A stretch of 64,000 nucleotides of DNA from Mangifera indica (lineage: Eukaryota > Streptophyta > Magnoliopsida > Sapindales > Anacardiaceae), in the NCBI RefSeq assembly GCF_011075055.1, contig NC_058145.1, positions 4,311,228 to 4,375,227 of the forward strand, written 5' to 3'. Position numbers and translations under genes: made by a program. This document shows positions 35,180-47,817 of this stretch, one piece after another; positions within the stretch are counted from its first letter, which is position 1, and every line of letters starts with the position of its first letter. The notes under the pieces were generated by a model. The model was not told the DNA's origin. It saw nothing but the letters and a program-made list of their open reading frames with translations, and did not search any database.

Positions 35180-36140
35180 AGATGTCAAAAATACCTATAA
35201 TGAGATGTCTGAGGAACAAGGAGTTGCTCTAGCTTAGGTTAGTGAGTCAGCCCCAGTACCTCTGTCACAGGCACAGGGATCAGTGGAGGTGACTTTAGCA
35301 CCCACAATACTAGTAGTGGTAACCTCATCTAAGACCTAGTAGTATCCTATCTTTAACCTACATAACATACACCAACCTAAAAAATTTAATGGTGCCAAAG
35401 ATTTGATTACAGCTAAGGAGTAGCTTGAGTTAAGGGAAAGTGTTATGGCTCTGTTCTATATGACTAATCATGAGAAGGTTAGATATCCACCTACTTCTTG
35501 AAGTCTAATACTAGGACTTAGTGGAACTTGGTTAGAAAAATGACTTAAACCTCAGAGACGTCTTAGTCCGAGTTCATAAAGAGATTTGAGGTAGAATATA
35601 GAGGAACATATTTGACTTGTATTAGAGCTAAAAAGTTATTAACATTGACCTAGAGCACAAACATAATAAAAGAGTACTCAACCAAATTTAATCATTTGGC
35701 AAGGTATACCTTAGAGATAGCCAGTACCAAGAAGTGACAAATAGAGAAATTCATTATGGGTTTGATCCAGTTATAGCCCAAAATGTCATAACAACATTTA
35801 GTGAGGCTTTGAGTAGAGCATTATAGGTAGAAATCTTCATCATAAGGATGTATGGTCAAAGTTCTACCTAGACAGTACCTTCATATTCTCTAATTCTAGT
35901 GCCATTACAACAAGTGAGCAATAATAGCACCCTTACCCAAAAGGAAGTTTCTTAGAGAAAATGAGGAAAATGCCCTTCTAGGCCAGAGATAAGAAGAAAG
36001 GCTAGATGAGGAATAAGAAAAAAAGAGTTCCAGAGATTCTAACCAACCAGAGGTATAATAGATATCATAAGGGAGAATGTTTGATAGGACTGATGGTTTG
36101 CTACTACTGCTATCAGCCAGGACTCATAGTCAGAGCGTGT
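35180..36140 (+). pseudogene. gag of the Tekay/Del-type element, heavily decayed
   Basis: Pieces of one protein can be read on the plus strand: HNIHQPKKFNGAKDL near 35360-35405, LELRESVMALFYMTNHEKVRY near 35425-35490, and a zinc-knuckle remnant VCYYCYQPGLIVRAC near 36100-36145 in which the CCHC His is lost. Many TAG/TAA stops interrupt it. The family is assigned from position and these fragments. Confidence 0.5.
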
Positions 36141-36229
36141 CTAGTAGACCTAACCCAAATTGAGTAGTCAACTAGTAGAGCTATTACTAAAGTCTTCACC
36201 ATCACCCAGGGGTCAACAAAGGCCAACCA

Positions 36230-36560
36230 ATAGCAGTCACCAGTCAGATTTCCTTCTTTAATACTTTTATTTATATTTTAATTGATTATGGCATTACACA
36301 TTGTTTCATAACTAAAAGTTTGGTATATAGACTAAAAGTACAACCAGTTAAAGTGACTAAAAGGGTTAAAATAGAGTTATTAGATAGGGGGACAATAATC
36401 AATGAGTAAACAATGTTAGAGTAGACCATTAACATCTAGGGTAGACAACTTCTCATAGACTTAATACTGTTCGAGATACCAGACTTTGACACATGATCCT
36501 TGGGATGGATTCTCTAGGGAAGAACAAAGTTGAAATAGATTATCGATACATGATGGTCTG
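36230..36560 (+). pseudogene. protease region of the Tekay/Del-type element
   Basis: Near 36270-36315 the plus strand reads ILIDYGITHCFIT, corresponding to the D-S-G-A-T-H-S-F-I active-site block of Gypsy proteases, so the Ser of DSG is Tyr. Downstream frames are broken by stops. Confidence 0.5.
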
Positions 36561-36879
36561 ATTTAGCCTAGGAAATAGAGATTAGTTTGATTTCAGTGAA
36601 GGACGTGTCAAAAGCCTGTTAGTTAATGCCATGAAAACAAGAAAGATATTGAGTAAAGGGTGCACAAGTTTCCTAGGTGCACAGATTTCCTAGCCCATGT
36701 AATCAGTAAAGCAAAACTAGGTCGAAGTATAAAGTAGATGTTAGTGGTTTGAGTATTCCAAAATGTTTTCTCAAAGGAGTTACCAGGTTTAGCTCTTGAA
36801 CGAGAGATTGAATTCAACATTGAATTGGTACCGAACACAACACTTATTTCCAAGGTAACTTATAGAATGGCCTCAACTG

Positions 36880-37510
36880 AACTATAAAAGTTAAATAAGT
36901 AGTTCCATGAATGTTAGCGAATAGGTTCATTTGATTAAGTCACTCTCCCTGGGGATCTCCTATTTTATTTGTTAAAAAGAAACATGGGTCTATGAGAATA
37001 TACATTATCGAGAGCTTAATAAGCTGACCATTAAGAACAAGTATCCATGCCTAAAATTGATGACTTGTTCGACTAGTTAAAGGGTTCAATGGTGCTCTTA
37101 AAGATAGACTTGAGATCTAGTTACCACTAGGTAAGAGTAGTTGAACAAAATATTCCCAAAACAGTTTTCCAAATGAGTTATGGACATTTCAAGTTTGTTA
37201 TAATGTTGTTCAGACTAATGAATGCTCTCATAGTTTTTATGGATTTGATTAATAGAGTATTTCATGATTGCCTAAATAAGTTCATAATTGCCTTCATAGA
37301 TGACATTTTGGTGTATTTTAAAAGTCATAAGAAGACACAACCAACACTTGAGAATTACATTGCAAAGGTTAAAATAGAAACAATTATATGCTAAATTCAC
37401 TAAGTGTGAATTTTGGTTTGATTGAGTAACTTTTTGGGGGCATATAGTATTAGTAAAAGGGATATCAGTGGACATGAGTAAGATCGAGGTAATAATAGAC
37501 TAGCAAAGGC
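36880..37510 (+). pseudogene. reverse transcriptase of the Tekay/Del-type element
   Basis: The best part is 37173-37394: YGHFKFVIMLF, then VFMDLINRVFHDCL and FIDDILVYFKSH, where the Asp pair of the catalytic motif is kept (the Del-type motif is FIDD rather than YVDD). The upstream fingers region (about 36940-37140) is readable only in pieces because of stops, and the thumb after 37394 is out of frame. Confidence 0.78.
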
Positions 37511-37529
37511 CAAAGACAATAAAAAAGGT

Positions 37530-37980
37530 TTGTAGTTTTCTAGGTTTAACAAGATACTATCAACGATTTGTTGAAGGATTTGTCAAGTTAGCTAGACCTT
37601 TTACAACTCTTACAAAGAAAGAAATTCAATTCCAATAGACAGATTCATGTGAGAAAAGTTTTTAGAAGCTGAAAAAAGGTTAAATTTTACTCCGGTGTTG
37701 GTTTTTCCTAAGAAGAGAGTTGAATATGATTTCTGCACAAATGCGTCTCATGGTGGACTAGGAGTAGTTATGATACAAAGAGGCAAGGTGATAGCATACG
37801 CCTCTAGACAGTTAAAGAACTTTGAGACTAGATACCCCACACATGGCTTGAAGTTGGCAGTAGTAATGTCCGCTTTAAAGATTTGGAAACATTACTTATA
37901 TGGGGTAAGGTTCAATATGCACACAAATCATAAAAGCCTCAAGTACTTTTTCACTCAAAAAAAGTTGAACATGTGACAAA
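37530..37980 (+). pseudogene. RNase H of the Tekay/Del-type element, catalytic acids lost
   Basis: The open piece 37695-37976 carries [52 protein letters not shown] and [12 protein letters not shown]. In related elements the three catalytic positions are Asp (C-x-DAS), Glu (DLELA) and Asp (TDHKSL). Here they are Asn, Lys and Asn, each a G-to-A change on the coding strand. The domain should degrade RNA in RNA-DNA hybrids and is expected to be dead. Confidence 0.78.
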
Positions 37981-38229
37981 GGAGATTATTCAAGTTAGTA
38001 AAGGACTATGATTGTGACATTAAGTACAACCAAAGTAAAGCCAACTTGGTTGCAAACACTTTTAACAAAAAAATATTTTTGTCACAATTGAAGGTTCAAA
38101 GGGAGATTCAAACAGACCTGTACCAAAAGTAGATTGAACTAATGATTAGGGCTCTAACATGACTAGAAATTAAGTCCACTTTGATAGAAGACATGAAGAC
38201 AGCTCAGGGACAAAATGATTAGTGTAAGA

Positions 38230-39419
38230 ACAAAGTTTAGAGAGCCTCAAGTGACATTGAGCTAGAATTTAGAGTAATTGATGGTGTCTGTAGGTTTAAA
38301 TATAAAACATATATGCCTTCAAGAGGTGAACTTAGACAAAGGATTCTAGTGAAAGCTTACAGTTCCATTTACGTTATCCACCCCAGAGGTGTAAAAATGT
38401 ACCAAGAATTGAGAAAGCGTTTCTATTGGCTTGGCATGAAAAGAGATATAGTTGAAAACATTGCTAAGTGTCTCACGTGTCAGCAGATTAAGACCAAGCA
38501 TCAGAGACCATCAAGTTTACTTCAGCCTCTAAGTGTTTCTAAATGGAAGTGGGAACACATCTCTATGGATTTTATAATTAGACTCTCGAGGGCTCAAGGT
38601 GGTTACAATGCACTCTAGGTGATAGTGGACAAGTTAACCAAGATAACATACTTCTCACCTATTAAAGAAACCACCTCTACAGATCAGTTGAAGAAGTTAT
38701 ATGTGAGAAAGATTGTTTGACTGTATAGAGTACCCGAGAGATATGAGGTCTGTATCAGCTTTTTAAAAAAGTTTGCACTAGTCATTGGGTACCAATCTAG
38801 CATTCAATACAACCTACCACCCACAAAAAAATGGTCAGTAAAAGATGACCAACCATGTGCTAAAAAACATGTTAAGAGCCTGCTATTTATATCATAGGGC
38901 TAGTTGGTTGAGATATTATCCTTAATAACGTTTGCTTATAATAATAACTACCAAGTGACAATTCAAAGAGTGCCCTATGAAGCATTTTATGGTAGGAGAT
39001 ACCACTCTCTTTTTTATTAGGACGAGTTAGGTGAGAGAGATGTTTTCGTTTAATCCCTTAGGCTAAAGCTGACTTAAAAAATGATCAAGAATATGCAGTT
39101 GATTAGATAAAGGAAGAAGCAAACCTAGGACTAACAAAAGAGTTATACCAATTAGAGATTTTGAAACTTAAAATTCAGTATGGGTGACAAAGTTTTCATC
39201 AGAGGAACCCCCTTTAAACATATGATAAGGTTTGGGAGGAAAGGTAAATTAGCTCCTAGGTATATCAGCCCATATGAAATAGTGGAAAGAGCGAGTATGG
39301 TAGCTTATAAGCTTGTGTTATCGATACCTATGGAATGTATTCATGATGTATTCCATGTCTTGTCGTTACGTAAGTGCATAGGTGATCTTTCTCATGTGTT
39401 AAGGTTTAAGGAGGCATAG
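38230..39419 (+). pseudogene. integrase of the Tekay/Del-type element
   Basis: 38313-38618 holds the zinc-binding region (IHPRGVKMYQELRKRFYWLGMKRDI, CLTCQQ) in which the first His of HHCC appears as Tyr in KAYSSIY, and the start of the core with its first Asp (ISMDFI). The core is cut by a stop where Trp is expected, before VIVDKLTKITYF. 39180-39419 is the C-terminal domain (GDKVFIRGTPFKHMIRFGRKGKLAPRYI, HDVFHVLSLRKC), the usual GPY/F-like end in this clade. The coding part ends shortly before the 3' LTR. Confidence 0.75.
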
Positions 39420-39636
39420 TTATCCGAGGACTTAAGCTACGAAAAGAGACTGATTTAGATCCTAGATAAGAGGATCAAAAAATTAAGACACCGACAAATC
39501 CTATTGGTCAAAGTATTGTGAAAGAATCATAAAGTCGAGGAAGCCACTTGGGAGATGGAACATACTAAAAGCGAAAACCATCCTGAGCTATTTCCAGTGG
39601 ATTTCAAGGTCGAAATCCTATTAATAGGGGAAGAAT

Positions 39637-41973
39637 TATAACACCCACAATATTTCTCAAGGGTAGTATAGTCTTGTTACTTATGTCGACATGAGTTGAA
39701 AAGTCAAAGTGTATATTTTAGGTGACACACAATCGTGTGTGAGGGAGGTCATGCTTGTGTGTCCTTGTCATGTAAACTAGATAAGCTAATTTAGTATTTA
39801 GTTAAAAATTTAAGTGACACATGGTTATGTGCGTTTATACACACCCATGTGTTTAGAGAGCATAATCAGTTTATGAAGGGTTTATTGTAGTGTTTTTAAG
39901 GTATCACTTTTAAAAACCTTAGAGCTCAAAAACCCTAAAAAAAGTGTGGTATTTAGAGACTGATCATCCGATTGCTTGGTGGTAACTCTAACGACATTCC
40001 TCAGTAAATCAATTGTCATCAAAACTAGAGATAATAAGGGCTACTCGTACATGACAATCTTATAAGAACAAGGTAAGTAAAACTTTCCATTTTTGATCGC
40101 ATTTTTTCCATTGATTGTTCGTTAGTTAGTATTCTTGGTATTAAATAAACTTAAATATAATTATATGCATAGTCTTAATAATAAAAACTTGGTTTAAAAG
40201 TGATTAAAGGGCAAGAACGTTATAGATCAATATGTATAGGAAAAATTATTGATGTCATGACTGATTCTACATGAATATGGATATGGATAAGATTATATGT
40301 GCATTATATGGAATTCTTAATCATTGTTAATACCTGTAAAATGAAATCTTGATTAAATTTGCATTGATCATGTAGGAAAGCAAGATTTGTTGTATAAGAA
40401 AACCTTAGATAAGTTTGTGGTGTGTTTTAAGATCTATATAATGTTAGCTTTTGATTTTTGAATGAACTTTATACACTTAAGTAAACTTGTGTTTGAAAGA
40501 AACCGTAGAAACCAAGTACAGTGCATTTATAAGCATGTTTCTTAATCTTGGAATTGACATATGGTCATGTGGTATGAGACACACGTCTGTATATGTGATC
40601 TCTAGACTTTGGGTAGGTTTTCTCGACACTTCAACAATCGTCAAATATAGCTGATCGATTATCAATCATCTAAAATATATAAACCTTCAGTACATAGTTT
40701 TGTTACAACTGAACAAAAACATAAATTAACCTAGCAACCCTTGTGAAGTAGCCTTATTGAGAAACAATAGAGAAGTAATAGTTAAAGAGACACATAATTA
40801 TATATATGATGACACACATTTGTGTATTTATGAATAGTGATACATAGGTAACTGCCATGGGGAAAAATAGTCAAGGGGAAACAGTAGCTAGATACATGCC
40901 CATATGTTAGCATATACATGTCGTGTATAAGCATACACACACCCGTGTATAAAAGGCAAGAAAGGAAATTTAACTCATAAACTAGGCTAGAGAGAGAATA
41001 GTTACCCAAAGTGATAGACTAAGCCTCAGAGTACGCAATAATACCTCTTGTGCCAATTAATGAAAGTATATAGAGGCATGAGCCATTAGTTAGGTGGAAA
41101 CTGAAGAGATATAAGCATGCTAATCATTCTAGGATCGGTACGAGAGGGTACCATGAGTAACTGCTCTTGACACTGAACTCGTAGTAATGTAATGCTCATA
41201 GTAAAGCTCAGTAAATATAATAGAGTTGGGAAATCAAAGAGAACTTACATGGCCAAGGTGTCAAATCTTTGTATTCGATTTAGACCGATCAACCTAGTAT
41301 TCAATTATAGTATAACTTTCAGATTCAAATGCTTCCATCCAGTTTAACAATATCACTTTAAATAGGAATCCAGGGGTGATGGTTCCTTAGTGACCAAGTA
41401 GAGATGTAGTTTGACCCAAGTGTTAGATGTATAGCTTGGTTAACCCTAAAATATCGTATAAGCACTAGTTTAGTAACCATGACCTATCATCATTCAGTAA
41501 GAAGTTTGATGCTAACTCCAAATGACAAAATTTAAGGTCGAAGGTATTTTAAGGAATTTCAAAGATTACATATCAGTTAGAATCTCTTACTTACTATGTG
41601 TTTATCACTTATCCTCTTATCTGTATGTGTTGGTAGAAATGATAGTGACAGTTATGGAATAAGTGGCAATTAGTTGGCATAGAGCTATAAGACATTTTTG
41701 TCATTTTCTATATTCTTATTTACATTCAGTTTTATTTTAGTTATTGTACTATATGATATATTTTTAATGATTTGGATTTGATAAACATCTTTTGATATGC
41801 TTCTGGATTAGTTTTCTTATAAGGGTCTTTTAGTACATTTTTAATATTTTTAATAAAAGGGTTTTACTAAGATAGTTACTATCTTTTATGAATTTTATTA
41901 AATGATATGCTCCAATAGTCAATCTAGTAACACTTTCTTTTGGAGGGCAGTACTTTTAGAGGGGGATGTTAAA
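39637..41973 (+). repeat. 3' LTR of the Tekay/Del-type element
   Basis: About 2.34 kb. The start is TATAACACCC (G of TGTAAC changed to A) and the end GGGGGATGTTAAA. It aligns with 32620-34868 with many differences and a short extra ACTAAGATAGTTACTATC-like block near 41870. Confidence 0.72.
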
Positions 41974-44818
41974 CATATGGTTGTGTATGGAAAGCCCATG
42001 CCTATGTGTCATGTCATGTTAATCAGATTAGACTGATTTTGCATGAATTCAAAATTAACGACACAACCGTGTGCTTCTAACACACACCCAGATGTGTGTA
42101 ATGCGTCTTCAGTTTATATATGACATATCATTATATTTTTGGCATCATGATTCCATAATCCTTAAACACACGATTGTTTCCCAAAAAATGAGAGAGGGCA
42201 AGTTTGACAGTTAAACTTTCATGTAGTGTCTCCAATGGCGTGTTTCCAGTGACATGAAAGCGAGGAAAAGAAGAAAGAAAGAGGCATCTGTGTGTATTAT
42301 CTTTTGCTGCGAATTGAGGTAAGTAAGACCTATTATGTGATGTAATCCTCATTGAGACAATTCTGATGATTTTTAAGAGTGTGATGATAATTATTGTTTA
42401 GACCAAAAACATGATTAAATATGATGATTTATTGTCCATAAAATAGTTTGAAAGTTGATTGGACATATGATAAATATGGGATAACCAAACCCTATTATTT
42501 GATGATTGTTGTCTGCCATGATAATATATGTGTTGTGTCATCTTGGTTGATCTTAGTAGCTAGTGTTAAGGGGAAGATATTTCATTGATTTGGTCATTTA
42601 AATGTTGTTATGAGTTTTCTCTTATGTTGATGTCGTAAACGTTCTACCTAGCTATATTATGGATTTTTAATGTGATGTTCCTTGATTTGAGTCAATTGGA
42701 TACTTGAAAAGGATTATGATTAGACAAGAAATGTAGTTGGTATGCTTTGACTTGAAGGAATTGCATAGAGACCAATTAAGGTGTAATTTCAAGTCCGCTT
42801 TTTCAAGTTTTGGAATCGGTACATGGTCATGTGGTATAGGACACACATCCATGTATGTGATCTTCAAAATTTGGGATAAGTTTTTTGACAATTTTTAAAC
42901 TGATGGATGTCATTGATCGGTTGATAGTCAACTAGGGTACGTAGACTTCCTGTGTATAGTTTGAGCATGACCGTGTATGGGGTAAAATAACTATATTACC
43001 TTAGAGAAGTAGTGCAATCGATAAGGGAATAGAAAAGGAAAGTGACATAATTACTTAAAGGCCACACAGTTGTGTGAGATAAGATACACTCTCATGTATC
43101 TATAGATAGTAGCACATAAGGAGAAGTCATAGAAAAGTGGTTGTATATGAGTAAAGTAAAGAGACACACCCTCATGTGTCAAGAGCCACACACTCGTGTA
43201 TTTAGGACAAGAGAAAAAAATTAGTAAGGGGATTAGGCTAGAGATTTATAGGTTATCCCGAGTAACAATACATAGATTTTAGGTACGTAGTAGTACCTTA
43301 CATGCCTAAGAGTTCAGTCATAGTAAGGTATCAGATATACTATTAGGTGGAAGTGAGACAAGCTAAGTAAAGGCTTGAGATATATGCATGCTAGCCATCA
43401 TAAGATTGTTACGAGGGGGTACCGTGAGTATGTAGTCATTACATTATGCGTAGTAGGACATCAGACCACAATACGATACTTGCTCGTAATAAAGCCTAGT
43501 TAAGATACAGTTGGTCTAGAAATAGAAAGATAACTTACATGGCTAAGTTGTCAAATCTTTGTATTCGATTTAGACCAATCAACCTAGTATATAGCTTCAA
43601 TTATAATTTTCAAATTGAGATGCTTCCACCTAGTTTAGTATGGTCATGCTAGATAAAAATCTAGAAGAATGGTTCTTTAGTGATCGAGAGAAATATAGTT
43701 CAACCCAAGAGTTATGACATACAACCTAGACAGTCTTTAGAGTTCAGTATGAGCACAAAGACAGTACATAGAACTTTTCATCATCCACAGAGAAGTTCAA
43801 TGTCGACTCTAGATGACAGAGTTAATATAGGTTGAGATTAAGGGCATTTTGGGGATTTCAATAAAAGTTATCAATAGAGTCTGTTACTTACTAAGTATTA
43901 TTATCACTCATTCTCTTACTTTCTTGTGTGTAGGTACAAGTGATTATAATGGTTACAGGACGAGTGGCACTCAAATAGTGTAGAGCTCCGAGAACATTTT
44001 TGTCTTTTTAAATTTATTTCTAGATTTCTCATTTTTTTTAGTTTATTTCAGTTTTAAGATTGTATTAGACTACATACATTATGATTTCAATTCATGCTTT
44101 ATATTTGATATCTTTTGTATGTGCTTCTGAGATAGGCCAAATAAAGAGTATTTCAGTCATTTTATTAAGTTTAAGAAATGAAGTTTTATTCAAATGTTTT
44201 GAGTTTAAATTAAATGCATGCTCAAAGTAGGCAATTTAATGACGTTTTTCTTTGGAGGGTAGTACTTCTGGAGGGGCGTGTTACATTTGTCTACTTACCT
44301 TCTTTGGTGAAATGTTTATCATATCGTGGCTTAGGTTAATCCCAAAAAGCTACTTCTTGCATCCTCAAGCCTCAGAGACTCTAAATTCCCTCTCATTTCT
44401 CTATATTTTCTCTAAAAATATGGACAAATGTCTTAGTGTCTACGTTCCTTTTAGTTTCATTAAAAATCATGATACATGAGTGTATACTATTTACACATAA
44501 ACGTGTATGTCATTACACATTAATGGCATGTTCCAAAATCCCTGTAAAATACATTCTTATCCAAAATTCAAACTTGTAGAACATGCACAGGCATGATACT
44601 AGGGCGTGTGTAATGGGTGTGCATGTCACCCACACTTAGCTCATTTCACTCTTTTCATGGAAAAAGGTTATTTTACCTTTGCCATCAAACACACGAGTAT
44701 GTGGCCTTCCTACACGGTTGTGTAAGCCCAATTCCACACATAATATAATTCAACATAATTAGCCATATTCAAAGCCTAAAGACAATGATAACTCTGGAAA
44801 AATTTGCAGGTATTATAG

Positions 44819-45800
44819 ACCTTGACCGAGTTGAATCTAGGTAAACAATAGTGAAAGATAAGAAAAATTATTTATATCTAGATACTCACCAGTTTTATGT
44901 ATAAGTGGCGAGATAAGTGAAAGAATAAAAATATATTAGAGATAGATATTCATGAGATGCATTATACACTTAGCTCAAAGAGGCATTAGCTATATAGTGC
45001 AATTTATATCAAGTGTGCATGATAAAGAATAGTGGCATTTCAAATTGTTCCTCACATAGTTAGTGGGATGCATCACATACGTGCTTGTGATAGGGGTCAT
45101 CCAAGGATGATATTTTAGTTAGTAGTCTCATAACTATGCTTATGTGGTAAGGGAAAGATTGCGACTAATTTTCCCATATGATTAGGGTATCATAGCTACT
45201 TAGACCAATCGTCCAACTAATATATGCTCAAGGCACAATAGTTAGTAAACATCTAGAATATTAACTTCATTCACTAGGACATCAAATATGTCAAGCTTAG
45301 CTTAGACCTTAGAGGATTATGTGAGATGACCTATGTACTTGAGGCATGAGTGTGCCGAGAGTAAACGGATGGGCATAAGATATAAGATATATCATAAAAC
45401 ATCTGTTTTAACCACGTATTAGTAAAATTATGGAATGCTAGGTTTAAAATTTATATTATGTACAAGTGTTGAGAAGTCACTTACTTACTAAGTGTTTTTT
45501 ACTTGTACGTTCTTTTTTTGTGATTTTGTAAGTAGAGGTGAGTAACGGGAGATATGAGGGAGCCAATGGTCCAACCTTAGTGGCTGTATGAGGGTAAGGG
45601 CAATTTGGTTATTTGTGCATTGATGACTTAGTTTATGTATTTGTTGTTCATATTGAAATCGTGTTATTTGTAATGCACTTATATTTATTTGTAATGGATT
45701 TCAGACATTAGAAGTTTACAGATGTGGCTTAATGAGTTTATTTATTGCACCTTTTTATACAAATTTCTATGATTAAGTAAATAATATCATGCTATAATTT
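44819..45800 (+). mobile_element. partial plus-strand Tekay/Del-type LTR
   Basis: The order of blocks (TTACTAAGTGTTTTTTACTTG near 45482, then GTAGAGGTGAGTAACGGGAG, then a TTTGTGCATTGATGAC region) parallels the 3' third of the LTRs at 34520-34700 and 41590-41760. Both ends are unclear. Confidence 0.35.
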
Positions 45801-45852
45801 TGCTAAGTCTAAAAGCTAATCAAATTATACACGTTTCTTTGGATCATATTTC

Positions 45853-45874
45853 ATATATATATATATATATATAT
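45853..45874. repeat. AT dinucleotide microsatellite
   Basis: About eleven AT units near the end of the LTR remnant. Confidence 0.9.
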
Positions 45875-46791
45875 GGAAAATGTGTTACAACTATCCACCT
45901 AAAAGGACCTACCTTTCTGGAAACAGTAACAACCCAGTATCAATCCTACGACACAAAACCAAAAAAAAAAATAATAATAATAAAGTTACTTTTACAATTC
46001 TACAAATTAAGGACCTTAAGGACTTAAAGCCATCAATAATAACATGGTAATCAGAGTTGGTGGCACCAGGATAAAAAACATGCATGAAATACACTACTGC
46101 AAATCCAGTTCCAGGAGTTCCAATAATCTGGCAAAATGGTCACCCACATGATTTGGAAAATGCAACAAATCCAATTCAGCTAGTCATTCATGCGATAAAA
46201 TATTGCCCCACTTCTCCTACATCCTGTAACTCACATTTTGAATATTATATAAAATATTAAATTATTTTTTAACCATTAAAATTAACATCTAATTTTAACA
46301 AATTAGTGGGAAATGAACATATCATATTTAAATAGTTAAAAATTATTATTTTATTAAATTTTGGATAAAAAATAATCATTTAATCTAACAATAATATTTT
46401 ATATATTAATAATAGGTATAAATCAGATAGAAGTATTGACAATCACCATAGGGACTGAAATAAAAAAGGACCAATAGCTTGTGTTCACGTGGAAGGCACG
46501 CGGATCCGGGCCGAGCGAATCTGAAAGCGGACATTCTCTTCTTGATCATGGGGGATTTAATATCTATGGACTATGGATTTTGGTGGTCCTTTCCATGTCA
46601 ATTGTACAACTTGTGCAACACCACCATTATTATTATTTTATATTTTTATATTTTAAAAAATTTTATTCCATAAAAAAAAAATTATAATATTGAGATAGTT
46701 CAAAGAAAATAAATTTCTTTTTTTTTTTTTCAAAATAACAAGTTGTGTTTCCAATTATGGCAAAGCCAAAAGAAAGTGCAAATTTTTAGAA
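45875..46791. other. gene-free stretch
   Basis: AT-rich apart from a short GC-richer island at 46480-46550 (CACGCGGATCCGGGCCGAGC). Two overlapping small open frames cross the island, but neither resembles a protein family and no splice context is seen. Confidence 0.4.
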
Positions 46792-47817
46792 GGTAAAAAG
46801 ACTTATTTTCACCCAATATTACTTTTTTCTCAAGTTTTTATTTGTTAATATTGAAAAAGCTCAAACATCTACTCATTTATTAATTTTAAAAGTTAAAATT
46901 ACGGTTAAAATTGTTTTGTTTAATTTTATTTAAAAAAATAATTTATTTCTATTTTTCACCTTAGTTTTGAAAACTATCAATTTTCACTATAACTTAATTC
47001 TAAAAACTTATTTCTTCACCCCCACCAATTACGGTTTATAAGATTTTTATATTTTAGGATTAAAATTCAAAACATTGTATTTACACCTTGAAAAATTCAT
47101 TTTTCTTTTTTCAAAGTTCATTCTTCCCAATGATTTCCTCCAACATATCATCAACTCCACCATCAATAAGCCTTTTCCCTTCTTGATAGTTTTTTGATAT
47201 GAAATCACCAAAAATTAGGTCAAAAAGGTCAGATTTATCGCATAAATTTATGCGACAGAGTTATGCATTGGTCGATGCACAACTTTACTAGAAGACGTCC
47301 AACTTTGTGTGACATCGTTTGACTAAGTTGTGCATCAGTCAGATCGTGCAATTTTGTTGCACAGATCTGTGTAATAAATTTGACCTTTTTGGCTAGATTT
47401 TTGGTAGTTTCCATGTTAGAAAACCACTATAGAGGGAGAGAGTTTATCATTAGTGGGGTTGATGACATGTAAAAGGGAATTACTTGGAAAAATTGACTGT
47501 CAGAAAAATAAATAAATTTTTAGAGTGTAAATATAATATTTTGAAATTTGAGAGAGATAACTATTAATCCTAAAATATAGAAACTCTAATTGGTAGAGGT
47601 GAATAAGTAATTTTTTGAAATTAAGTTAAGTAAAAATTATTAGTTTTCAAAATTATAAAAGAAAAATAGGGATAATTTTTTTTAAAATAACGATTTTACT
47701 TTTTTATTATAATAGTTAAAAATAATAGGTAAATAAGTATTTAAAATTTTTAAAATTAATAAATAAAAACTTTAAAAAAAAAAGAAATCTTTTTAAGTAA
47801 AAATAAATACTTTGACC
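46792..47817. mobile_element. foldback MITE of the GGCCAAAAGACT family, copy b
   Basis: The left end GGTAAAAAGACTTATTTTC and right end CTTTGACC are degraded family termini. The two arms fold onto each other almost throughout: TCATCAACTCCACC (47150) against TTGATGACATG (47459), and ACCAAAAATTAGGTCAAAAA against TTTTTGGCTAGATTTTTGGT around the centre at about 47310. Flanks TTTTTAGAA and TTTTAAAAA match at 7 of 9 positions. Confidence 0.5.

Larger units (their letters stand above)
32620..41973 (+). mobile_element. nearly full-length Tekay/Del-type Gypsy element, old and inactive
   Basis: LTRs at 32620-34868 and 39637-41973 share long aligned blocks (start CTCAAGGGTAGTATAGTCTT, end ATGATATGCTCCAA... 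GATGTTA). Internal order gag, protease, reverse transcriptase, RNase H, integrase fits Ty3/Gypsy. A degraded primer binding site (TTGATATTAGAGC) follows the 5' LTR and a purine tract (AGGGGAAGAA) precedes the 3' LTR. It sits 104 bp inside the solo LTR. Flanking CACAT and CATAT may be the target duplication; this is uncertain because the 3' LTR end is mutated. Stops, shifts and divergent LTRs show great age. Confidence 0.78.
32516..44285 (+). mobile_element. solo LTR (Tekay/Del-type Gypsy) split by a complete relative
   Basis: The left piece (32516-32619) begins TGTAACACCC and the right piece (41974-44285) ends GGCGTGTTACA, giving the perfect inverted termini TGTAACAC...GTGTTACA and a length of about 2.4 kb, like the LTRs of the element inside. 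Flanks TTTAT (32511-32515) and TTTGT (44286-44290) are a 5-bp duplication with one change. No internal region or second LTR belongs to it. Confidence 0.65.
29268..44818 (-). mobile_element. minus-strand Tekay/Del-type LTR, interrupted by the solo LTR at 32516-44285
   Basis: 29268 begins TATAACACCCTCTCTAGA, the complement of an LTR end like GGAGGGGGATGTTACA. The sequence to 32515 and again from 44286 matches the minus-strand LTR remnant at about 51575-53868 (for example CTACTTACC...TTTGG beside TCTCTAAAAATATG). The right limit near 44818 is approximate. It also contains two MITE copies. No coding region is left, so this may be a solo LTR. Confidence 0.4.

Noticed and set aside
46479..46687. 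Two overlapping small frames over a GC-richer island
   Set aside because: Low complexity in the second half, no family resemblance, no splice sites pairing them with other exons.
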